From assembly GCA_903925705.1 (NCBI GenBank), contig CAIYGJ010000204.1, positions 1 to 25,885 on the forward strand: DNA of 25,885 bases, read 5' to 3'. The notes beneath the pieces were generated by a model. It ran no database searches, was not told the DNA's origin, and saw only the letters and a program-made list of their open reading frames with translations. This document shows positions 1 to 6,731 of this stretch, one piece after another (within the stretch, counting starts at the first letter, position 1; each line of letters starts with the position of its first letter). The stretch is from an uncultured Actinomycetes bacterium (lineage in GTDB: Bacteria > Actinomycetota > Actinomycetes > S36-B12 > UBA5976). Both the position numbers and the translations under genes were made by a program.

Positions 1-133
1 ATGCCATCATTTCGATGGCACAGCAAGCAAGTCCAAATGTTGCTGGCCATAGCGAGTTCTTACGGGCGTAACCTGCTAAACCTTCAACCGTGGTTAGTAG
101 AACACCACTTGGCAACTTCTCTTCTAGTCCCAT
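1..133 (-). CDS. nuoB: NADH-quinone oxidoreductase subunit B, N-terminal part (cut by window edge)
   Basis: This is the first 44 codons of NuoB, the complex I subunit that carries the terminal Fe-S cluster N2 and passes electrons to the quinone. The reading frame starts at the ATG at 131-133 and opens MGLEEKLPSGVLLTTVEG, followed by FGLACCAIEMMA. The adjacent cysteines (residues 37-38) are the family's characteristic pair of N2 cluster ligands. A GAGG ribosome-binding site lies just upstream, inside the 16-base gap after nuoA, so the two genes are one operon. The rest of the gene runs off the left edge. Identity is secure from the CC motif and from the nuoA-nuoB order. Confidence 0.93.
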   Translation of the reverse strand, partial: MGLEEKLPSGVLLTTVEGLAGYARKNSLWPATFGLACCAIEMMA

Positions 134-149
134 TTTTTCCTCTAACTAC

Positions 150-518
150 TTAATCCCACTCAAGTCCACCACGACGCCAAACAAATGCGTACGCAACTAG
201 AACTGTGAGAATGAAAATAATCATTTCAATTAATCCAAATAATCCAAGTGCATCGAAAGAGACTGCCCAGGGGTAGAGAAAAACAATTTCAATGTCAAAA
301 ACAATGAAGAGCATCGCAGTGATGTAGTACTTGACTGGGAAGCGGCCACCGCCAAGTTGAGCTTGCGCTGGCTGGATGCCACATTCGTAGGCATCAACTT
401 TGGCGCGGTTATATCTTTTTGGTCCGGTGAATGATGCGGCAGCTACTGAAAATGCTGCAAAGCCAAATGCCAAAAGCCCTAAAAAGAAAATGGGTAGGTA
501 TACGTTTCCCTGTCCCAC
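150..518 (-). CDS. nuoA: NADH-quinone oxidoreductase subunit A
   Basis: NuoA is a small membrane subunit of complex I that lines the quinone cavity. The 122-residue protein has three hydrophobic helices (about 8-30, 62-84 and 93-115). It also has the family loop KVDAYECGIQP (Cys at about residue 46, the loop that reports the active/deactive state in other complexes) and FPVKYYITAMLFIVFDIEIV. The start is GTG at 516-518, chosen because an AAAGGTGG Shine-Dalgarno sequence sits seven bases upstream and the length is normal. It is the first gene of the nuo operon. A Rex-type operator lies 75-92 bases upstream, so transcription is probably tied to the NADH/NAD+ ratio. Confidence 0.96.
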   Translation of the reverse strand: MGQGNVYLPIFFLGLLAFGFAAFSVAAASFTGPKRYNRAKVDAYECGIQPAQAQLGGGRFPVKYYITAMLFIVFDIEIVFLYPWAVSFDALGLFGLIEMIIFILTVLVAYAFVWRRGGLEWD

Positions 519-592
519 GGTTTGGCCACCTTTCGCTTGCGCTAATCAATCCTAGGGGCGAAAAGCCCTTTAAAAATTCAGCATTTGTGCGT

Positions 593-610
593 TTGTGAAT
601 AAATTCACTA
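593..610. promoter_or_regulatory. Probable Rex operator upstream of nuoA
   Basis: The sequence TTGTGAATAAATTCACTA is an inverted repeat (TTGTGAA, 4-base spacer, TTCACTA). It differs by one base from the Rex consensus TTGTGAA-N4-TTCACAA known from Gram-positive bacteria. It lies in the only sizeable gap upstream of nuoA. A rex gene is present at 20502-21206. Rex represses respiratory genes when NADH is low relative to NAD+. The operator match is seen; its use at this promoter is inferred. Confidence 0.72.
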
Positions 611-657
611 AGCGTCTTTAGTTTATTTGCCAGTGGTTAATAGGTAGCTTTGGGGCG

Positions 658-716
658 TTACTTAGTTGCCCTATGCAGAGCAACGGTTCTTACTTAGTTG
701 CCCTATGCAGAGCAAC
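658..716 (-). repeat. Tandem 27-bp repeat (period 32) carrying a hairpin at the menG 3' end
   Basis: A 27-base unit occurs identically at 658-684 and 690-716, separated by GGTTC. The right copy encodes the last eight residues of MenG (ALHRATK and stop are inside it); the left copy repeats that tail after the stop. In the menG-sense RNA each copy can fold as GUUGCUCU-GCAU-AGGGCAAC, an 8-pair stem with one G-U pair and a 4-base loop. There is no U-run after either hairpin, so a classical terminator is not supported. It may be an RNA 3'-end structure or a plain tandem duplication. Confidence 0.8.
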
Positions 717-1379
717 TATGCCCCCCGTTAGATCGCGGTACTCACAGGTTTTCCAGCCAGAAGCCAAAATCACTTCACTGAGTTGTGTCTGATTTGGCCA
801 GGCCCGAATTGATTCTGCCAAGTAAACATAGGCATCAGGATTACTAGACATTTTGTTAGCTACTGCAGGAAGTGCCTTCATTAGGTATTCCATGTAAACC
901 GTGCGAAATGGCGACCAAGTTGGATGGCTGAATTCGCAAACCACAAGGCGGCCACCTGGCTTGGTGACTCTGAACATTTCAGACAATGCCTTTTTCGGAT
1001 CCTGAACATTTCTCAGCCCAAATGAGATTGTGACCGCGTCAAACGAATTGTCCGCAAATGGAAGGTTCATGGCATCGCCTTGGACAAAAGTCAGATGAGG
1101 AAATTGCTCACGTCCAACCTCGATCATGCCTGCGCTGAAATCACAAGCCGTTGGGTTTGCTCCAGCTTCATAGAACGGCTGAGTACTAGTGCCCGTTCCC
1201 GCAGCTAAGTCCAGAATCTCTTCCCCGACTGTCGGGGCAATCGCTGCAACCACTGCTTTTCGCCAAGTGAGTGTTTGCCCCAAGCTGAGCACGTCATTAG
1301 TGATGTCGTATTTCTTTGCAACAGCATCAAACATGGCAGCAACTTCATGTGGCTCTTTGTTTAAGTTTGCGCGAGACAT
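690..1379 (-). CDS. menG: Demethylmenaquinone C-methyltransferase (UbiE/MenG family)
   Basis: MenG performs the last menaquinone step, SAM-dependent C-methylation of demethylmenaquinone. The 229-residue protein starts MSRANLNKEPHEVAAMFD, the usual actinobacterial N-terminus. It has the UbiE signature around NDVLSLGQTLTWRK, the SAM-binding loop ILDLAAGTGTSTQPF, and ISFGLRNVQDPKKAL further on. The frame stays open to 1463, but the added 28 residues look like upstream intergenic sequence and would overlap the preceding gene's end, so I use the ATG at 1377-1379. No strong Shine-Dalgarno sequence is visible. A TTGACA hexamer lies at 1445-1450 (minus), but no good -10 follows it at normal spacing. 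The 3' end is part of a tandem repeat. Confidence 0.93.
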   Translation of the reverse strand: MSRANLNKEPHEVAAMFDAVAKKYDITNDVLSLGQTLTWRKAVVAAIAPTVGEEILDLAAGTGTSTQPFYEAGANPTACDFSAGMIEVGREQFPHLTFVQGDAMNLPFADNSFDAVTISFGLRNVQDPKKALSEMFRVTKPGGRLVVCEFSHPTWSPFRTVYMEYLMKALPAVANKMSSNPDAYVYLAESIRAWPNQTQLSEVILASGWKTCEYRDLTGGIVALHRATK

Positions 1380-1423
1380 GGTTCTAGTCTGCCATCTTTT
1401 ATGTTGTGCGCATTTCCAGGTGC

Positions 1424-2827
1424 CTAAGTCGTATTGGAAATCTTTGTCAACACCGAATTCCATAGTGAATTTACATTTGCAATTGCTAACACCACTCGGT
1501 CATAGTCTTTGGTCAAACTTGCGTCACGCAAAATAACGCTTGCGGTTGTGGGAGAAAGTGCGATGTCTCCAGCAAACAGGGATTTCCAAACTTTGTCTTC
1601 CTCGCTGCGAATCTGCTCTAGCTCAGCCAAGTCCTTCCTTAGAAAAGAAGCCTGCTGAGTAAGTTGTTCGCGTTGATCCTGCGACGAGATAATGACGCCT
1701 CCCAAAACCGCTCCGCCATTGAAAAAGAGAAATGGAATCGCTGCGTAAGCTAAAGCAGCGCTGTATGCGCCAAAGTCATCGCCTGCGAAGAACCCAAGTA
1801 TCAATAGCCAAAAGAACAAGTAGGCAACAACAACTGATTCAAAAACCAAAATTCGAATCACCAAGCGTTGTTTCAATAGCAGAGGGGCAACATATTTCTT
1901 ATAACAAAAGAAAATCACGTAACTTAGAAGGCTCAAAGTTGCACCCCAAAAAGCGGCATGAAATTCGTTCATAAAGTAACCCAGCCAACTACAGAAACCA
2001 AAGAATGCAACTGCCGAAATTAGTCCTGGTAACGATGCGTTTGGTTGTGTACTCGCTGAAATAATGATTGACGGCGAGTATCTGAGTTTTGAATTTAACT
2101 TTGGTAAGCGCGCCGGACCAGGAAAGCGAATCGCAATTTGATTTACTCGGACTTCAATCTCATTTAAAACTTTTTGTAACTTATCAATTTCATTATTTGC
2201 ATTTTGATCCAGAGTATTTGATGATGCAAAGTTATATAGAGTTCCAAGTGTTGACTGAATCTCTAGCGAGATTTCTCTAATTGAAAAAGTTCGTGAATCT
2301 CGAATCTCTCGAATTATTTCTATCTGTCTCTTGGATAAATCTGCCAACAAACTTTTAGCCAAACGAACTTGCTTTAAGTTTCCACCCAGAACTTGGAAAA
2401 GCCAGCCAAATCCTAGATAAACAAAAACTGCAAAGGCCAAACTGATAAATCGCTGAAATACTGACTGTGAAATTGGTTGGAGATTCCAGCTTCTAAGTGT
2501 CGCTTCGAACATAAAATTTCCCGCAATACTTACAACCAAAATGGTGGCAACTGCCAAGAGCCCTCTTAAGGATCCAGTAGGCAATCGTGAAACGTATCTT
2601 CCTAAAACTGAAAGTGACACAACTGATAGACACTGAGTAAGCGCTACTGCGCCCGCGCTATAAATAAAAAGGTTACTTTGGCTAGCTGCATATACTGTTA
2701 GCTTCCCAAGTGAAAAAACTAATGACGCAAGAGTTAAAGCAAGCAAATCGAAACTATAAGTGCCTGCAATGTTTTGGAATAACCGTTGCGATTGAGGGCT
2801 TATTTGCGCGTTGGTTAACTCGGTCAC
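1424..2827 (-). CDS. Unrecognised membrane protein with two four-helix-plus-coil halves
   Basis: I do not recognise this 467-residue protein. It is built from two similar halves. Four hydrophobic helices (about 25-48, 53-76, 88-108, 126-147) are followed by a helical cytosolic stretch (about 150-250). Four more helices (about 267-287, 291-310, 323-348, 357-380) are followed by a second helical tail (385-463). This recalls actinobacterial membrane proteins related to sensor kinases whose helical segments resemble a dimerisation region. I see no phospho-accepting histidine box or ATPase domain. The start is GTG at 2825-2827 with a TAGACT -10-like hexamer six bases upstream, suggesting a leaderless mRNA. 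It lies 44 bases upstream of menG and diverges from menF. Confidence 0.75.
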   Translation of the reverse strand: MTELTNAQISPQSQRLFQNIAGTYSFDLLALTLASLVFSLGKLTVYAASQSNLFIYSAGAVALTQCLSVVSLSVLGRYVSRLPTGSLRGLLAVATILVVSIAGNFMFEATLRSWNLQPISQSVFQRFISLAFAVFVYLGFGWLFQVLGGNLKQVRLAKSLLADLSKRQIEIIREIRDSRTFSIREISLEIQSTLGTLYNFASSNTLDQNANNEIDKLQKVLNEIEVRVNQIAIRFPGPARLPKLNSKLRYSPSIIISASTQPNASLPGLISAVAFFGFCSWLGYFMNEFHAAFWGATLSLLSYVIFFCYKKYVAPLLLKQRLVIRILVFESVVVAYLFFWLLILGFFAGDDFGAYSAALAYAAIPFLFFNGGAVLGGVIISSQDQREQLTQQASFLRKDLAELEQIRSEEDKVWKSLFAGDIALSPTTASVILRDASLTKDYDRVVLAIANVNSLWNSVLTKISNTT

Positions 2828-2833
2828 GCCCCA

Positions 2834-2839
2834 AGTCTA
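2834..2839 (-). promoter_or_regulatory. -10 element for a leaderless start (membrane protein gene)
   Basis: TAGACT on the minus strand ends six bases before the GTG at 2827. No Shine-Dalgarno sequence is visible. This spacing would place the transcript start at or next to the start codon. No convincing -35 was found. Confidence 0.45.
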
Positions 2840-2893
2840 TGTATCCCTTTTGCAAATGCCGAGAAGTAAAAGACACCGTAGGCTTATCGGATT

Positions 2894-4156
2894 ATGACTT
2901 CTCTAGCCGCGGACCAAGAGTCAATCTTGTACGTTCGAACCACAGAGCTACCAGACATTCCTCACCTCCTGCAGCTTTTGCCAGCAGAAGGTGGGTTGGC
3001 TTGGGTAAATGGATCAGCCACCAACCAAATGGGGATTGTTGGGTGGGGTGAGGTCACGCGAAGTACTTTCAATGGGCCGGAGCGGTTTAGTCGTGCGCAG
3101 CGTTGGTGGTCGCAACAATGTTCAAATTCAACGGGTGATGAACCAATAGCCTTTGCATCCTTTGCATTTGATAAGGATCCTGGCACTTCGGTTTTAGTGA
3201 TTCCAGAAGTTGCTATCACCCGAAGCAAAACTGGAACTAAATTAACTGTTACCAGCAATTCTGCAATCTCTGATTCGCAACTATCCGGAATCGTTAGTGA
3301 GATAAATCGTCCACGTGTGGTTACGCAAGGTATCAACAACGTCACTTGGTTACCGGGCTCTCGCCCAGTTTCGGAATGGCAATCCGCTGTAGATACCGCA
3401 GTTGCACGCATTAATTCTGGTGAGCTCGACAAAGTTGTTTTGGCGCGCGATATTGTGGCAAAGCTCGATGAGCCAATTCACTTAGGTGCGCTATTGATTC
3501 GGTTAAATGAATCTTTTCCGGAATGTTGGACTTTTTGTGTAGATGGTCTCGTTGGTGCTACACCAGAACTTTTGATTCGTCGTGAGGGTGAGCACGTAAC
3601 AAGTCGAGTTCTTGCTGGAACTATGCGCCGAAGCCGGGACACTGATCGAGATGGTCAACTTGCCGCTGAGCTACTCGACTCCGATAAGGATCAAGAAGAA
3701 CATGTTTACGCAGTGGAGTCAGTTGCTGCCGCACTTGCAACACACTGCACCGATTTAAGCGTCCCGAAAAGTCCATTTATTTTGCGTCTTGCAAATGTTC
3801 AGCACTTAGCAACAGATGTGACAGGTGAACTTGTTGACGCCGCTCCTGCACTTGCCCTTGCCGCTTCACTGCATCCAACGGCTGCCGTGTGCGGTACTCC
3901 TACTGAGCGAGCCTCACAAGTAATTAGAGAACTTGAAGGCATGGATCGTGGCCGCTATTCAGCACCCATTGGTTGGTTAGCGGCAAATGGTGATGGTGAA
4001 TTTGGAATTGCATTGCGGTGTGCCTTGGTTGAAACAAGTGATCGCAAGACTTTACGTCTATTTGCCGGCTGTGGAATTGTTTCCGGATCAACTGGCGAGT
4101 CCGAAGTCGCAGAATCTCAGGCTAAATTTGCCGCTATGAAATCTGCGTTGGAATAA
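2894..4156 (+). CDS. menF: Isochorismate synthase
   Basis: MenF converts chorismate to isochorismate, the entry reaction of menaquinone synthesis. The 420-residue protein has an N-terminal half of low conservation and a C-terminal chorismate-binding domain from about residue 160. Visible motifs are GELDKVVLAR (Lys180, general base position), GATPELLIRR (Glu225, general acid position), LAGTMRRSRD, HPTAAVCGTPT, GRYSAPIGW and AGCGIVSGSTGESE near the end. Those two residues are the ones seen in MenF/EntC, which supports isochorismate synthase over anthranilate or aminodeoxychorismate synthase. The menaquinone context points to MenF rather than a siderophore EntC. The start ATG at 2894 has a TAGGCT hexamer nine bases upstream. 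Its stop codon directly abuts the stop of the convergent P450 gene. Confidence 0.92.
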   Translation: MTSLAADQESILYVRTTELPDIPHLLQLLPAEGGLAWVNGSATNQMGIVGWGEVTRSTFNGPERFSRAQRWWSQQCSNSTGDEPIAFASFAFDKDPGTSVLVIPEVAITRSKTGTKLTVTSNSAISDSQLSGIVSEINRPRVVTQGINNVTWLPGSRPVSEWQSAVDTAVARINSGELDKVVLARDIVAKLDEPIHLGALLIRLNESFPECWTFCVDGLVGATPELLIRREGEHVTSRVLAGTMRRSRDTDRDGQLAAELLDSDKDQEEHVYAVESVAAALATHCTDLSVPKSPFILRLANVQHLATDVTGELVDAAPALALAASLHPTAAVCGTPTERASQVIRELEGMDRGRYSAPIGWLAANGDGEFGIALRCALVETSDRKTLRLFAGCGIVSGSTGESEVAESQAKFAAMKSALE

Positions 4157-5359
4157 CTAACCGTTTTTGGCAGGGATAGTTTCCCAGCCTCGCAAAACAA
4201 ATGTCGGGCGCTGAACTGGAGTACCGGCGAGTCGCAAATTTGGAAATCGCTCGAACATCATAGGCAGCGAATTTTGCATCTCAAGTCTTGCCAACGGAGC
4301 ACCAATACAGAAATGAATTCCAGCGCCAAACGCAATGTGCGGATTATGTTGTCTGGTTAAATCAAATCGATCTGTATTTTCAAAAACATCTTCGTCGCGA
4401 TTAGCAGATCCAAGCATGGCAACTACTTTTTGACCTTTAAGAACCGTGGTTTCTCCGATTGTGGTTTCTCTGGTTGCAGTTCGTTCAAACATATGAAGAG
4501 GTGAATCAAATCTCATCATTTCTTCCAATGCTGTTTCAGTAAGTTCTCTCGGCGAACTTTTCATAAGTTCCAATTGGTCTTGGTGGCGAAACATGGCAAC
4601 CATGCCGTTTCCAAAACCATTTACTGACGCTTCATGACCTGCATTGAGTAGCAATACGCACATTGCGATCATTTCGTGTTCGTTGAGTTTTTCACCTTGT
4701 TCTTCGACTTCAACGAGCGCAGTGATCAAATCTGGCTGTGGGTCTACTTTACGTTTGGCTGCCAGATCAGCAATGTAGGAACTAAATTCAAGCCCAGCTT
4801 TTTGAGCTGCAAGCTCTTGTTCGCGGGATCTTCCGTACTCATACATTTTGACGATGTCCTGCGACCAGCTACGCAAGTCATCTGCCATTTCTCGTGGGAC
4901 TCCGAGTAAGTCTGCGATCACAAGAACTGGCAGTGGCTCTGCGTAATCCGCCAAAATATCAAAACTTCCAGATTGAGTCAGTTTGCTTTCTGCCTGATCG
5001 AGTAACTGCTCACAAATATCTTTAATGTTGGGCTCTAGAGCTGCAATACGTCCAGGCGTAAACGCCTTTTGCACTAATGAGCGAAGCCGAGTGTGTTTGG
5101 GTGGCTCACTATCTAAAATCGAATCTGAATGTAACCAGTTAAAAATTTCCCACTCATCAAACGGTTCTTGAGCTTGATAAATCCGACCTAGGTTTTTGTT
5201 TCGCAGAGTTGCATTCGCCGTTTCGTGCGTTGGTGCCAGCCAAAGCCCTAGCCGATCACTCCAGATCAGATCTCGAGCAGATCGAAGTTCACGATAGATG
5301 TCATAAGGGTTTGCAACCGTTGCTGGGTCGCGCGTATCTAATATGTCAGCCAAGCTCAT
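4157..5359 (-). CDS. Cytochrome P450 with Ala in place of the I-helix Thr
   Basis: This is a soluble bacterial class I P450 of 400 residues, a heme monooxygenase that needs a ferredoxin partner not encoded nearby. Motifs: the heme loop FGAGIHFCIGAPLARLE with Cys351 as the axial ligand, the ExxR pair Glu280/Arg283 in LEEMMRFDSP, and the I-helix LLLNAGHEASVN. The usual AG(x)(D/E)T(T/S) threonine is alanine here (Ala244), followed by Ser245. CYP107A1 (EryF) has a similar AGFEAS, where the substrate hydroxyl helps deliver protons. The substrate cannot be read from sequence. The gene overlaps the upstream membrane-protein gene by four bases (ATGA), indicating translational coupling, and ends directly against menF. 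Confidence 0.93.
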   Translation of the reverse strand: MSLADILDTRDPATVANPYDIYRELRSARDLIWSDRLGLWLAPTHETANATLRNKNLGRIYQAQEPFDEWEIFNWLHSDSILDSEPPKHTRLRSLVQKAFTPGRIAALEPNIKDICEQLLDQAESKLTQSGSFDILADYAEPLPVLVIADLLGVPREMADDLRSWSQDIVKMYEYGRSREQELAAQKAGLEFSSYIADLAAKRKVDPQPDLITALVEVEEQGEKLNEHEMIAMCVLLLNAGHEASVNGFGNGMVAMFRHQDQLELMKSSPRELTETALEEMMRFDSPLHMFERTATRETTIGETTVLKGQKVVAMLGSANRDEDVFENTDRFDLTRQHNPHIAFGAGIHFCIGAPLARLEMQNSLPMMFERFPNLRLAGTPVQRPTFVLRGWETIPAKNG

Positions 5360-5772
5360 GCGCTATTTGGCTGCTCTTCTTTGTAGCCAATCGACTTGAT
5401 CGGGAGTGTGATCATGTAAAGAACCGCAAAGCTGGAACCCAAAACCACAAAAATCCAACGCCCAGAGGTTGCGGTGCCCGGTGCTAAATAAGTCAGCACT
5501 CCTAGTCCAATTGAAACCAAGATCATTGCCACAGCTGCGCGACGAAACGCCGGGTCTGCTGCATTTCGTGATGTTGTTGCCATATGTGTTGCGAGAGCAA
5601 CCAGAACTACGCCCATTAACTTAAATGACCATATGACGGATTCATTTGATGGCACACCTATATAGGTAAGAAATGCCGAAGGATCAATGAGCAATAGAAC
5701 TGCACTTATTCCAAAGACAATCGATCCAACGACCATAACTAAACGGGAGTACCGATATCTTGAATTGCGCAT
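5356..5772 (-). CDS. Small four-helix membrane protein coupled to a P450
   Basis: A 138-residue protein that I cannot assign to a family. It has four predicted membrane helices (about 9-29, 45-65, 76-97 and 104-125), a short basic N-terminus (MRNSRYRYSR) and a polar C-terminal tail, with no catalytic motif. Its stop overlaps the P450 start codon in an ATGA, so the two proteins are probably made in fixed ratio. It may anchor or assist the P450, but nothing in the sequence shows that. It is first in its transcription unit: TAGACT lies six bases upstream of the ATG at 5770-5772, with no Shine-Dalgarno sequence, consistent with a leaderless mRNA. Confidence 0.78.
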   Translation of the reverse strand: MRNSRYRYSRLVMVVGSIVFGISAVLLLIDPSAFLTYIGVPSNESVIWSFKLMGVVLVALATHMATTSRNAADPAFRRAAVAMILVSIGLGVLTYLAPGTATSGRWIFVVLGSSFAVLYMITLPIKSIGYKEEQPNSA

Positions 5773-5778
5773 GGCATA

Positions 5779-5784
5779 AGTCTA
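5779..5784 (-). promoter_or_regulatory. -10 element for a leaderless start (membrane protein/P450 pair)
   Basis: TAGACT on the minus strand ends six bases before the ATG at 5772, in the 46-base gap after the RecB-like gene. It implies that the membrane-protein/P450 pair is transcribed separately from the upstream men run. Confidence 0.45.
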
Positions 5785-5818
5785 GAACTTCCCGCCAAAC
5801 ATTCGATAAGGCAGTCGA

Positions 5819-6676
5819 TTACTTGTGCAAGAGTCCGGCGTCACTTAATTTGCTGTCGCATTCCGTGGATCCTGGAACTGGCGCATCTGGTGTTCTGGCC
5901 GGGCAGACCCTTTCAAACGCGCAGTAATCGCAAAGCCGAGATACTCGCGCTTCCCATGATGAATTTTTAACGTCACTTTCACTACCTGCGCGCATTTGGG
6001 CAAGTTTTTCACCCTGGGAAATAACTAACCCTGAATCTGCAGGCCTTCGCACTACCTCTTGGGCATTCAAGAAAATAAGTTCGACTTCATCGACATCAAT
6101 GTCGTGTTGTGTCTTGAATCCCAGAGCATACAAATATGGCTGTGCAAGTTTGTCGTCTATGAACTTTCCTGGACTCTTTCCGGTTTTGTAGTCAGTTACT
6201 CGATTAACGCCGTCAACTGTGAATCTATCCACTTTTCCAAAAAAGTTAACGCCATTAATTTCAACGCTAAGTTCCATCTCTAGATGTTCTGGTTGAACTA
6301 CAACTTCAGGTGGATTTTCAACTTTGAATAAATTCTCGATAGCTTCTTTAACGCTGTGCTTCATTTTATTATCGGATTCGAATGGCTTGTATTCGTTCGC
6401 TTTGAGCATTCGTGGACCATGCTCACGAAGTAGTTCCATAGCTGCTTCTAAAGTTCGTTCTTCTGGAGCAAGTCGATACAAATATTCAACAACTTCGTGA
6501 GTTATGGATCCACCCGCTAGCGCAGATGTAGGGGGTTCACGCCAGCCGTCAATATATGAAAAGAAATATTTCAAGCCACATTGTTGATAAAGCGACATTT
6601 GCGAGTAAGAAACGCGTTTTGGGAGATTCGCTTTTGCTGGTTGTTCAACATCAACTCGCATTGATTTATCGGCCAT
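5819..6676 (-). CDS. RecB-like PD-(D/E)XK nuclease with an Fe-S cysteine set
   Basis: A 285-residue stand-alone nuclease of the RecB/AddB/Cas4 fold; actinobacteria carry such genes (I recall Rv2119 as one) with no settled role. The nuclease core is visible: GSITHEVVEYL (His60), FFGKVDRFTVDG (Asp150), VTDYKTGKSP (Asp162, Lys164) and QPYLYAL (Gln179, Tyr183). Four cysteines, one N-terminal (Cys33 in YQQCGLKYFF) and three C-terminal (Cys249, Cys252, Cys258 in LCDYCAFERVCPA), match the 4Fe-4S staple of AddB and Cas4. There is no helicase domain. The start ATG at 6674-6676 has AAGGGAG eight bases upstream. It follows the S58 peptidase gene by 55 bases. No CRISPR array or adaptation gene is present, so Cas4 is unlikely. 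Confidence 0.85.
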   Translation of the reverse strand: MADKSMRVDVEQPAKANLPKRVSYSQMSLYQQCGLKYFFSYIDGWREPPTSALAGGSITHEVVEYLYRLAPEERTLEAAMELLREHGPRMLKANEYKPFESDNKMKHSVKEAIENLFKVENPPEVVVQPEHLEMELSVEINGVNFFGKVDRFTVDGVNRVTDYKTGKSPGKFIDDKLAQPYLYALGFKTQHDIDVDEVELIFLNAQEVVRRPADSGLVISQGEKLAQMRAGSESDVKNSSWEARVSRLCDYCAFERVCPARTPDAPVPGSTECDSKLSDAGLLHK

Positions 6677-6714
6677 TTGATTTTCTCCCTTGTTGCACTA
6701 ACCGTACTTGTCTT

Positions 6715-6730
6715 GACTGACGATTCAGTC
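6715..6730. other. Short inverted repeat between the peptidase and nuclease genes
   Basis: GACTGA-CGAT-TCAGTC is a perfect 6-bp inverted repeat with a 4-base centre, one base downstream of the S58 peptidase stop codon. There is no U-run on either strand, so it is a weak terminator candidate at best. It could instead be a protein-binding site or a processing hairpin. Confidence 0.4.
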
Positions 6731-6731
6731 G

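Noticed and set aside
548..573. GGGC-GAAAA-GCCC-TTT hairpin as a plus-strand terminator
   Set aside because: Only a 4-bp stem and no plus-strand gene upstream; it lies in the nuoA leader region where a terminator would make little sense.
1380..1463. N-terminal extension of menG to the ATG at 1463
   Set aside because: The extra 28 residues resemble no MenG and overlap the end of the upstream gene; the family N-terminus MSRANLNKEP begins at 1379.
5819..6676. Cas4 of a CRISPR system
   Set aside because: The Fe-S nuclease motifs fit Cas4, but there is no repeat array, Cas1 or Cas2; a stand-alone RecB-like nuclease is the common actinobacterial form.
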